DNA of 39,689 nt, taken from an uncultured bacterium. GTDB taxonomy: Bacteria > Actinomycetota > Coriobacteriia > Coriobacteriales > Coriobacteriaceae. Made by a program: the position numbers and the translations under genes. The stretch covers positions 1 through 39,689 of the forward strand of contig CAJMMN010000021.1 of the NCBI GenBank assembly GCA_905214525.1. Reading direction: 5' to 3'. Below the pieces are notes generated by a model, which was not told where the DNA came from, made no database searches, and saw nothing but the letters and a program-made list of their open reading frames with translations. Positions 31,383 to 38,493 of the stretch are shown piece by piece. The number at the start of each line of letters is the position of its first letter. Position 1 is the stretch's first letter.

Positions 31383-32465
31383 CTAATACGGAGCAACGGC
31401 TTCCGCATGACGACGCGATTCCGAGAAATCGAACTCGGCACGATGCGCTTCGAGGAATCGAGCATTGGGACGAAAGCGATGTTCGTCCGGCTCACGCAGC
31501 ACCGAACCCGCAAACGTCGCATAATCCGTTTGTTGCAGAAGGTACGACCCGCAAAGTTGATAATCGCCGCGCACCAACTCAAACGAAATCAGATGGGCAT
31601 CGAACAGCGAGTGCAGATCGCGGCGCAGTAGAATACCGTTGCTGACAACCTGCGACTTGGGACCCGAGTAGTTCTCGATATGCGCAGCTTCGAGCGCTTC
31701 GTCGACATTGCAGCCCGAGACGGCGCATCGACCGGTATAGGCCTCAAAGAGCTGCGTGCGGAAACGCTGCTGGCCGATTCGCTCGCGGCGCAGCGCGTAG
31801 CGAACCTTTTCATCCTCGCTCGCCGAGGCGCCGGAAAACTCCGCCGCGAGCGGAGCGTCCTTCATGTAGCTCATATCGGGGAAGAAACGCGCGTCGGGTC
31901 CACCCTTGTGAACGGGACCGTGCAACACAAACCAGCTGTTCTCCGGCTCGTAACGCTCGACGAACGCTAGGCCCAGCACCTTGTAGCCGGCGCTCGTTGC
32001 AAAGAAAACGCCAACGGGAACGCCGCACTCCATGCAGTTGATCATCTTTTGGTTGTAGTCCTGGTCGCGCCAGTTTTCGACCGAAGTACTCTGCGACGAG
32101 TACTTGAGCACCCACGTGCCGTCCTCAAGATAGAGCGGCGGAACATCAGGGTAGGCACCGCGCTTGGAATTGTGCACCGAAAGGGCAAAGGTCTTCTCGC
32201 GCGGATGCTTAACGCGCCCGCGACCAGGCCAAAAGATGCCCGAATCGCGCGACACCGGAAAGAGTTCGGAATCAATCGTCAGACGGAAGGGATATTGAGG
32301 GCTATCGGCATTGGTGCGATGCGGAAGCTTGTCCCACAGGCCGCCACGCCGCTCCTCGCGCAAGAACCACTCCCAGGCCTGGACATATTCGGACGGCACA
32401 AAGCTGCACGCGCGGTCGTAACTCGGCCGAGCAATCAGCGGAACACTCGAAGCGATGCCGTCCAT
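31383..32465 (-). CDS. HNH endonuclease (HNH_2 type)
   Basis: 360 residues from ATG 32465, preceded by GGAGG. The C-terminal third carries the HNH core: CAVSGC for zinc or structure, EAAHIENYSG with the catalytic His, SNGILLRRDLHSLFDAHLI with Asn and the final His. This matches HNH_2 (PF13391). The N-terminal 230 residues, including NQKMINCMECGVPVGVF and GYKVLGLAFVERY, probably form a target-recognition domain as in McrA-like enzymes, but I cannot name it. Convergent with the DUF4143 gene, 85 bases apart. Likely a restriction-type nuclease. Confidence 0.85.
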   Translation of the reverse strand: MDGIASSVPLIARPSYDRACSFVPSEYVQAWEWFLREERRGGLWDKLPHRTNADSPQYPFRLTIDSELFPVSRDSGIFWPGRGRVKHPREKTFALSVHNSKRGAYPDVPPLYLEDGTWVLKYSSQSTSVENWRDQDYNQKMINCMECGVPVGVFFATSAGYKVLGLAFVERYEPENSWFVLHGPVHKGGPDARFFPDMSYMKDAPLAAEFSGASASEDEKVRYALRRERIGQQRFRTQLFEAYTGRCAVSGCNVDEALEAAHIENYSGPKSQVVSNGILLRRDLHSLFDAHLISFELVRGDYQLCGSYLLQQTDYATFAGSVLREPDEHRFRPNARFLEAHRAEFDFSESRRHAEAVAPY

Positions 32466-32576
32466 AAGGAACCTCCAGGAAGAACAGTTCCTCACATTAT
32501 CGCCGATCAGGGAACAGCAGGTCTGAGCGTTTTGAGAAAGTGCGGGCGCAAAGCACACGCCGGCTCTAAATAAAAA

Positions 32577-32605
32577 CGGAGAGGCCCAAAATGAGCCTCT
32601 CCATC
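32577..32605 (-). terminator. Terminator of the standalone TasA-like gene
   Basis: GGAGAGGC and GCCTCTCC form an 8-bp stem; on the minus strand the hairpin is followed by GTTTTTATTT. It lies 25 bases beyond the stop of the minus-strand gene. Confidence 0.9.
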
Positions 32606-32629
32606 GCTATGACGTTTTGTTTTGTTCGG

Positions 32630-33469
32630 CTATTTCGCCTGCACTCCAACAAATCCAAGATTTCCTGAAATTGCATTCGCAATTCCAGAGCCAGCGTTCT
32701 CGGACACGCAGTCTTTATCGCAACCCTCGTACCAAACGCGAACAGTCACGGTAACCTCGTTTTCGGTACCGCTCTCGATGGTCGTCAGCTTGGTGGTGCC
32801 AGCAACTGCCTGACCCTTATCATTAACACTACCCGAATACGCAGCCAAGTCCGAATAATTTGCGGTAACGATTCCGTCAGTTGCGCTCTTGACCCAGTAA
32901 TCGCCCGTCGTCGCATCCTTGTCCGTATAGTAACCCTTAGTAGTAGCGGTACCCGGAACCTTGAACATCAGCCACCGACCATCGTTGACCTTAACGGCAA
33001 AACGGCCTGCAGTTCCCATGGCAGCAGATGCCTTAAGAGTAGTTGCGACGTCGGAAGAATCAAAATAGACATCCATCTTGCCGTTGCTTACGCCGAGCTT
33101 GAAAGTGTAATCAGCATAATTGGTCTTATCAGTCTCGTGGGGAAGCGCGGTTTGATATTTATCGGCAACAGCGTGACCGTTTCCCGTCGTCCAATGCAGA
33201 GTCTCAAAGAAGTTGTCCGCATCAGGAGTAGAAATGGGATAGATCTTAGTCGGATTCGACGAAGCGGCAGTCATCGTACCTGAAGTCTGGCCAACACTCG
33301 TGATATAAAGATTCGGAACAGACGAAGTCGTCGTCACGTCAACGCCAGTTGCAGTTACAGCGTTGTTGCTCACAAACCATGCGAACGTGGCAGAGCCCAA
33401 CGCTACGGCTGCTACCAGCACCATGGCGATGGCGGCGCCCATCTGCTTCTTTAATGCCTTGGTATCCAT
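32630..33469 (-). CDS. TasA/camelysin-like secreted protein, standalone
   Basis: 279 residues from ATG 33469 (MDTKALKKQMG), with AAGGGG 7 bases upstream. The SipW-type signal helix (about 10-27) ends SATFAWFVSNN. It has YPISTPDADNFF and the C-terminal motif WYEGCDKDC, as in the operon proteins 5.5-10 kb away, but no peptidase of its own, so it must depend on the SipW copies elsewhere. Codon use is more A/T-rich than its neighbours and the mature part is rich in Thr, Ser and Lys, as in TasA. It could be the major fibre subunit. Monocistronic with a clear terminator. The 397-base gap 33470-33866 contains no gene. Confidence 0.82.
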   Translation of the reverse strand: MDTKALKKQMGAAIAMVLVAAVALGSATFAWFVSNNAVTATGVDVTTTSSVPNLYITSVGQTSGTMTAASSNPTKIYPISTPDADNFFETLHWTTGNGHAVADKYQTALPHETDKTNYADYTFKLGVSNGKMDVYFDSSDVATTLKASAAMGTAGRFAVKVNDGRWLMFKVPGTATTKGYYTDKDATTGDYWVKSATDGIVTANYSDLAAYSGSVNDKGQAVAGTTKLTTIESGTENEVTVTVRVWYEGCDKDCVSENAGSGIANAISGNLGFVGVQAK

Positions 33470-33805
33470 ACGGACCCCTTTCTTTCCCCATTCATCCCAG
33501 ATGACCCCCGAGAAGCCCGGAAGGGGAGCCCGCGCTTTCGTGTTGGATGTTGCTTGCCCATCCTCAAAATTTGGATTAGAGAATACCATAATTCTTACGA
33601 TTTCCTTATGAGTTTTCGGCAGCCTACATTCAGGCAGATTCATAGGTCTACCTCGGGCTATATGTGGTGCTATGTGAACATCGTTTACCCTATTTGATCT
33701 CTCTCCCGCAAAGCCGTAAGCCCCTCTTAAGGCTTGCGACCGCAGCGCCACGCCGTCGCATGCATTCACCCTCCGCCATGCTTCGCCCTAGTCCTTCCCC
33801 CTCGC

Positions 33806-33811
33806 TATACT
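33806..33811 (+). promoter_or_regulatory. Candidate -10 of the frameshifted gene
   Basis: TATACT, 56 bases before the ATG. The best -35 is TTCGCC with an 18-base spacer, so the promoter is weak or the call uncertain. Confidence 0.35.
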
Positions 33812-33866
33812 GGTGTGGCACGTGTCATTTTTGCCTGCTAAACGGGCTATTTGTTGGGAGGGCCCC

Positions 33867-34375
33867 ATGGCTGCCGCCACTCAACCCAAGGGAAGCGTTT
33901 CTGCCGGATCGATCAAGCCGGTGACGCGCAAAGCCGTTCGCTGCCAGCGCGAAGTCGCCTGGTTGGTCACGCGGCCGGCAAGCTCGTCGCCACCACCGAC
34001 GACGTCAACGCGCCCACGCCCAGTTTTGTACTGGCGGCGGCGCTGACGCACACCCGCGAGCAGGAGCAAGCCGCCCAGGACCGTGGCGCCGCGATTGACT
34101 ACGAGGCCGTCATGGGCCCCAACCTCGCGAGCTTTTGTGCGGCTGCGGGGCTGCCCGCGGCGCCTAACGCGCTTTCGGACGCAGGCTACATGTTCACCCT
34201 CTCGGGCGCGGACCTCATCCGCGACCTCTACGCCTACTGTAGCGACCTGGGCGAACGCATGGGAGACGCGGCGCAGGTCAAACCGGGCTACGCGATCAAG
34301 CTCGCGCTGCGACTGTTCTTGCTGGATATCGCCACTGGCAACGACGCCGCCTCTAAAGACAACACCTGCGCATAG
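33867..34375 (+). pseudogene. Small hypothetical protein disrupted by a -1 frameshift
   Basis: The natural start is ATG 33867 (MAAATQPKGSV), with GGGAGGG just upstream. Coding-like sequence continues in that frame to about 33955 (RKAVRCQREVA), then moves to the frame one base earlier, where it continues as LVGHAAGKLVATTDDVN to the stop at 34375. The pattern fits loss of one base near 33955-33962. The joined product would be about 170 residues, without recognised domain, with many Ala and no membrane segment. A sequencing error or a true pseudogene cannot be told apart here; no slippery heptamer was seen. Confidence 0.6.
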
Positions 34376-34378
34376 CAA

Positions 34379-34416
34379 AAGCGCCGGGCCGGAATATCAA
34401 TCCCGGCCCGGCGCTT
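34379..34416. terminator. Bidirectional terminator
   Basis: AAGCGCCGGGCCGG and its exact complement form a 14-bp stem with a 9- to 10-base loop. AAAA precedes and TTGTTC follows, so it can end transcripts from the plus-strand frameshifted gene and the minus-strand membrane protein. Confidence 0.85.
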
Positions 34417-34423
34417 GTTCGTT

Positions 34424-35569
34424 CTACTTGTCCCCGTCGCCCGCAGGCGAGTTCTTTTGGTTGCGACGGTTACTCCAGGTCACGTTGTGTTCCTTGTAGT
34501 AATCGGGCGCCTCGTTGCCGCTCGCGCTAATGGGGTCGTTGCCGGTCAGGGTGTCGGCAATATCCTGCACGAATTTAATGAACAGGCTCGAGTCGTCGGT
34601 CTCGGACGAATCAAAGTCAAAGCCAAACTCCACCGCGCCGCCGATGATCTTGTCCACGCACTCCGGGTCGTCGCCGTCCAGCCAAATGACCACGGTGTAC
34701 TTGTCCACATCGCCCACGCGGAAGTTCGCGTGGCTAATGGTGGTCACCACGTCTTTGGACTCAAACGGCTCGGTGCTGGGCTCGGGGTTACCGTCGGCCG
34801 CGGCAGCCGCGTAGGTAGTGGGCTCGCCGTTGCGGTACACCCGCACGCGCGCCGCCTTGTCCACGCCCTTGCTGGCGCTGACCACCTTGAGCTTGGCGCT
34901 ATAGCCCAGATCGGTCTTGCCGGCGTTGCGGATATAGAAGGTGTACGCCACGTAGTTCTTGCCGTTGTGGCTGCCGTCGATGTTATCCAGGTTATCGGGC
35001 AGGTCCTCGGCAGCGATATTGGTGCCGTTGTCCACGGCGTCGGCCGCCAGGCGCGCGGTGGCGTTGTTAAAGTCGCCGTTGTCGGCAATGGCCACGCCGC
35101 GGCGGAACAGCTCCAAGCGGTTGAGGTTGATAGTGAAGTTACCCATGTTTTCCTGCATAAACGACAGGGCGAACAACACGCCAAAGGCAAGCGCCAGCAC
35201 CACGAGGGCCTTTTGCAGCTTGTCCATGCGCAGCAGCGCCGCGCCGATGCGCTCCATGCGGCGCTTGGGCATATACATAGATACGACCGCATCGGGGTCG
35301 ATGTCGTCGAGGTCCTGGTCGGCCAGCGCCTGCTCCAGTTCCTCGATGCGCACCACGCCGCGCAGGTTGCGCTTGGGCTTGGGCTTGGGCTTGGATTTGC
35401 CGAAGCGCTTGCGGGAGGTGGGGTCGGTGCTGGGGGTGTCCTCGGGCTGACTCTCGGTCAAATCCTCAGTCATGCCCTCGGCCAAATCCTCGGCTACACC
35501 CTCGGGCAAATCCTCGGCCAAATCCTCGGCAGTTTGATCTTTGTTGTCGTTACGCTTGAACAGAGCCAT
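34424..35569 (-). CDS. Membrane-anchored protein with TasA-like C-terminal motif
   Basis: 381 residues. Residues 10-45 are an acidic 8-residue tandem repeat (EDLAE/EGVAEDLA), followed by KPKPKPK and a cytoplasmic linker (70-115). One membrane helix (about 118-138, ALVVLALAFGVLFALSF) places the remainder outside. The exported domain is beta-rich and ends with IWLDGDDPECVDKIIGG, the same motif as the SipW-dependent proteins. It lacks the A-x-F/Y-A-W signal-peptide ending, so it probably stays anchored rather than cleaved. It follows the PilZ gene by 5 bases and is clearly cotranscribed with it. Confidence 0.8.
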   Translation of the reverse strand: MALFKRNDNKDQTAEDLAEDLPEGVAEDLAEGMTEDLTESQPEDTPSTDPTSRKRFGKSKPKPKPKRNLRGVVRIEELEQALADQDLDDIDPDAVVSMYMPKRRMERIGAALLRMDKLQKALVVLALAFGVLFALSFMQENMGNFTINLNRLELFRRGVAIADNGDFNNATARLAADAVDNGTNIAAEDLPDNLDNIDGSHNGKNYVAYTFYIRNAGKTDLGYSAKLKVVSASKGVDKAARVRVYRNGEPTTYAAAAADGNPEPSTEPFESKDVVTTISHANFRVGDVDKYTVVIWLDGDDPECVDKIIGGAVEFGFDFDSSETDDSSLFIKFVQDIADTLTGNDPISASGNEAPDYYKEHNVTWSNRRNQKNSPAGDGDK

Positions 35570-35574
35570 GGCGA

Positions 35575-36240
35575 TCAGATCTTATATTTCGTGCGAATGT
35601 AGCCGACGTATTCTTTGACGAGCTCGCGCTCCATGTCGTCGGCGTAGCGGAACTGCAGGCCGCAGACGTTGCGGTACAGGCTGCCCTTGGGCGCGCGGCG
35701 CACCCAGCACACGATGCCCAGCTGCTCGGGCAGCTCGTGGCGCTCGCCCTGCAGGCGGATCGTGGGCATTTGCACGGCCAGGGCCTCGCCCACGTCGGGA
35801 TAATCGTTGAGGTAGACGGCCAGGCCGCCGGCCGAGACGTCGATGGTCATGGCGTCCTCGGGCTCGGAGGCGGCCGCGTTGTCGCGCTGGTAGGTAAGGC
35901 GCATGGCGACCTTAAAACGCTCGTCGCGGCGCTTGACAAAGGTGCGCTGCTCGGCGACTTTGCGCATTTTCCAGTAGGTGCGGATGCCTTTTTTCTCGAC
36001 TGCCTCGGGATAGCCGGCGAGCACGAACGTCTCCTCGCCCACTTTGTATTGCAGCAGCAGCTTTTGGTTTTCGTCCATGATGAGCGGCTTGCCGGCGAGC
36101 ATGGGCGCGCTCATAAGGAAGTACGCGTCGTCCAGGTTCTCTTTGTACGTGGCGAGCATGTTGAAGTCGGTTTTTTGGCCCATGGGCACGTCGAATGCCA
36201 CCTGAAGCTTGGTCCCCGGCGTTATCTGTTGCTCTGCCAT
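35575..36240 (-). CDS. PilZ domain protein, YcgR-like (c-di-GMP receptor)
   Basis: 221 residues from ATG 36240, preceded by GGGGGAG; the longer upstream frame has no such site. Residues 1-95 resemble the N-terminal YcgR_2-type beta domain (PGTKLQVAFD). The PilZ domain follows, with both c-di-GMP-binding motifs: RxxxR at Arg104-Arg108 (KRRDER) and D-x-S-x-x-G at 134-139 (DVSAGG). Cytoplasmic, no membrane segment. It is the first gene of a two-gene unit with the membrane-anchored TasA-like protein, suggesting that c-di-GMP acts on that protein or on the surface system. The repeat-rich region upstream is its probable control region. Confidence 0.87.
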   Translation of the reverse strand: MAEQQITPGTKLQVAFDVPMGQKTDFNMLATYKENLDDAYFLMSAPMLAGKPLIMDENQKLLLQYKVGEETFVLAGYPEAVEKKGIRTYWKMRKVAEQRTFVKRRDERFKVAMRLTYQRDNAAASEPEDAMTIDVSAGGLAVYLNDYPDVGEALAVQMPTIRLQGERHELPEQLGIVCWVRRAPKGSLYRNVCGLQFRYADDMERELVKEYVGYIRTKYKI

Positions 36241-36433
36241 GTTGTCTCCCCCAGTCGCGGGCGCCGATATCATCGTCGTGCGCGATGCACATTGGGCTAT
36301 TGTACCTGCTTTGCCGCAGGTTTCGATGTGCAGCGCGTGAAATGGCGGGATGCAGGGCGCGGGTGAACGCGCAGCTGCTCCGCGCGCGGCATTAATCTGA
36401 CAGCGATGCATGCCCCCGACAGTCCGTCTGTCT

Positions 36434-36484
36434 ATCTCTCAGCCATCTCTCATTTATCTCTCAGCTTAGAGATGAGTGAGAGAT
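36434..36484. repeat. ATCTCTC boxes with 11-base phasing, cluster 1
   Basis: ATCTCTC begins at 36434, 36445 and 36456, exactly 11 bases apart. The inverted form GAGAT/GAGAGAT ends at 36473 and 36484, again 11 apart. The cluster is thus a helically phased set of three direct and two inverted boxes, which can also fold as a hairpin. It lies about 200 bases upstream of the PilZ start. Confidence 0.75.
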
Positions 36485-36589
36485 GAGAGACAAAAATGCC
36501 GTTATCGGTTCAAGCAAATCACGTTCGCGCAGGTAAACTCATGTATACGGGAACTTTGACTCGATCCCTAGCCACCTTGCAGCATTGTT

Positions 36590-36656
36590 ATCTCTCATAT
36601 TTATCTCTCGTCTTTCAGCTATCTCTCGTGTTAGTGACGAATGAGAGATGAGAGAT
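36590..36656. repeat. ATCTCTC boxes, cluster 2
   Basis: ATCTCTC begins at 36590, 36603 and 36621; GAGAGAT is at 36643-36649 and 36650-36656. Same three-plus-two arrangement as cluster 1 but with looser spacing. The two clusters are about 100 bases apart in a 550-base stretch without genes (36241-36790). Confidence 0.7.
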
Positions 36657-36710
36657 GCGTGAGTGATGGACGAGTGTGATTTTTTGGACGGTCGGAAAAT
36701 CCCTCAAATA

Positions 36711-36745
36711 AAAAACGGGGCCGGCCTTACGCCGAGCCCCGTTTT
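36711..36745 (-). terminator. Terminator of the PTS operon
   Basis: ACGGGGC-CGGC pairs with GCCG-A-GCCCCGT; on the minus strand it is followed by TTTTTTATTT. It lies 46 bases after the IID stop. Confidence 0.92.
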
Positions 36746-36790
36746 CAAACGGTCAGTTAGTTATCCAACGCGCGAGCATAGCAGTCAACA

Positions 36791-37639
36791 TTACGCCGCC
36801 GCGAACACTCCCAAGCCCGTTCCGATGATGCAGATTGCGAAGATGCCCAAGATGATCCAAATGGTCTTGACGCCCTTTTTATAGAGGGCAACGCAAGCGA
36901 ACGTTGCCAGCAAGGGCAGCAGACCGGGGAAGATCGAATCGAACAGATCCTGCAGGACAATCTCCGAACCACCCACGTCAAAGGTCAAAGCCGTGGACAG
37001 CGAGACCTGTGCCGCAATCATGGCGCCGATAACGGTCATTCCGAGAACACCGGCAGCATGCGTCATGCGAGACATAAGGTTGCTCTCTTCGGACTGCTGC
37101 AAAAACTTGGTTCCCAAGTCGTAACCCAGATGGGCGGCGACGATACGCGTTGCAAAGTTAATCACGGAGTAGATAAGCGCGTACACGATGGGGCCGAGCG
37201 GGTTGCCCGTCGAAGCGATGCCAATACCAATGCCGGCGGCAACCACGCGGAACGTACCCCAGTAGAACGAATCGCCGATGCCGGAAAGCGGTCCCATAAG
37301 GCCGACCTTCATGGCGTTAATCGAGGACGTGTCGAAGTTCTTATCGGCAGCCGCCTGCTCTTCCATCGAAACCGTTAGGCCGGCTACAAACGGAAGCACA
37401 TGAGGCGTGATGTTAAAGAACTCGGTATGGCGATCGAGCGCCGCATAGTAATCGTCGTCGTTGGGATAGATCTTTCGCAGGGGCTTCTGAATGGTGTACA
37501 TGAAGCCCATTGCCATCATCTTGTCGTACGACTGCGAGCACTGGCTCGTAAACTGGCGAAGGAACATGCTCCGATACATATCGGGAGTCATAATCGCGTC
37601 CTTCTTGGCCTCTTTGAGGTCGGTGTTCTGGATAGCCAT
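36791..37639 (-). CDS. PTS mannose-family IID component
   Basis: Membrane subunit of a mannose/fructose/sorbose-family PTS permease; with IIC it carries the sugar across the membrane. 282 residues with the IID hallmarks FFNITPHVLPFVAGLTVSMEEQ (about 74-95) and GLMGPLSGIGDSFYWGT (about 113-129), then several C-terminal helices. Its ATG overlaps the IIC stop by one base (TAATG). The IIA and IIB proteins needed for phosphorylation are not in this window. Confidence 0.94.
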   Translation of the reverse strand: MAIQNTDLKEAKKDAIMTPDMYRSMFLRQFTSQCSQSYDKMMAMGFMYTIQKPLRKIYPNDDDYYAALDRHTEFFNITPHVLPFVAGLTVSMEEQAAADKNFDTSSINAMKVGLMGPLSGIGDSFYWGTFRVVAAGIGIGIASTGNPLGPIVYALIYSVINFATRIVAAHLGYDLGTKFLQQSEESNLMSRMTHAAGVLGMTVIGAMIAAQVSLSTALTFDVGGSEIVLQDLFDSIFPGLLPLLATFACVALYKKGVKTIWIILGIFAICIIGTGLGVFAAA

Positions 37640-38412
37640 TAGAAGTCCTCCTCTTCATCTGCAGCAACCGTCTGCGGACCGGACGAGCCCTCGCGGAAGG
37701 CCAGGAGCAGCGCGACGCAAATGGCAGCTGCGGCGACGCCGACCACGTCCATCTTGAGGTAGATGACCATAATGAAGCCCAGGAACAGCCAGGGAAGGAG
37801 CTTGTTATCGCCCATGGTCCTGATAAGAAGAGCGAAGCCGATGCAGACCATGACGCCGGACGCAACGTTGAGGCCGTCCATCACAAACTGCGGAATCGCG
37901 CTGAGCGCATTGTTGATAAGGTCGGCACCAAAGAACAGCGAGCCAAACACCAGCAGTGCAGACGGAATGCCAATCGACAGCGGCACGATGGTCAGATGGT
38001 ACAGATTCGCCTTGGCAAGATCGCGATTTGCCAGAGCGGTCTCAATCTTCTTGCAGGCAAAGGCACCCGGAACGGCGTAGCAGAAGTTGCGCCACACCTG
38101 AAGGAAGACGGAGACGGGAAGGGCGAGCGCGACGGCAGTTGCCGTGCCCGTACCCGTAATGACGGCAAACGCGCAGCCAAGCACGCCGGAGGCATAGACC
38201 TCGGGAGGAACCGCCGCGCCGACCATGATGGCGCCCATGAACATGGACTCCAAAGCAGCGCCGACGATAACGCCCTGCTGGACATCGCCAAGAATCAAGC
38301 CGACAAACAGGCTCGTAAACAGCGGACGACCAAGCATCGTAATGCCAAATAATTGCTCGTCCATGGACGCAATAAATGCGACCAGTGCAACTAGAAGATA
38401 CTGGACAACCAT
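37639..38412 (-). CDS. PTS mannose-family IIC component
   Basis: Integral membrane channel of the same permease, 257 residues from ATG 38412; a TTG at 38421 is less likely because GGGG overlaps it. About seven to eight hydrophobic segments. The family motif GRPLFTSLFVGLILGDVQQGVIVGAALESMFMG in outline (about residues 28-60) is clear, as is VPPEVYASGVLG. The tail is acidic (DEEEDF). It follows the SIS-domain gene after an 81-base gap with a strong hairpin. Confidence 0.94.
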   Translation of the reverse strand: MVVQYLLVALVAFIASMDEQLFGITMLGRPLFTSLFVGLILGDVQQGVIVGAALESMFMGAIMVGAAVPPEVYASGVLGCAFAVITGTGTATAVALALPVSVFLQVWRNFCYAVPGAFACKKIETALANRDLAKANLYHLTIVPLSIGIPSALLVFGSLFFGADLINNALSAIPQFVMDGLNVASGVMVCIGFALLIRTMGDNKLLPWLFLGFIMVIYLKMDVVGVAAAAICVALLLAFREGSSGPQTVAADEEEDF

Positions 38413-38433
38413 TTCGATCAACCCCAGAAACAG

Positions 38434-38472
38434 GTCTGCAGGCGAGGCATTCTGCGCAGCTCGCCTGCAGAC
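38434..38472. repeat. Intercistronic 13-bp perfect hairpin
   Basis: GTCTGCAGGCGAG (38434-38446) and its exact complement (38460-38472) enclose a 13-base loop between the SIS gene and PTS IIC. No U-tract follows on the minus strand, so an RNA stability or processing hairpin is more likely than a terminator. Confidence 0.75.
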
Positions 38473-38493
38473 AACCGCAGCAATTTGAGAGGA

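Noticed and set aside
33700..33745. GCAAAGCC near a hairpin, reminiscent of the c-di-GMP-I riboswitch core
   Set aside because: The other conserved GEMM parts (CACGCA-AGGGCAAACC and the GGTAGC loop) are not found in order; only a short hairpin is left.
27411..34400. Prophage or integrative conjugative element
   Set aside because: No integrase, relaxase, structural phage gene or duplicated tRNA end is seen. Only isolated accessory genes are present.
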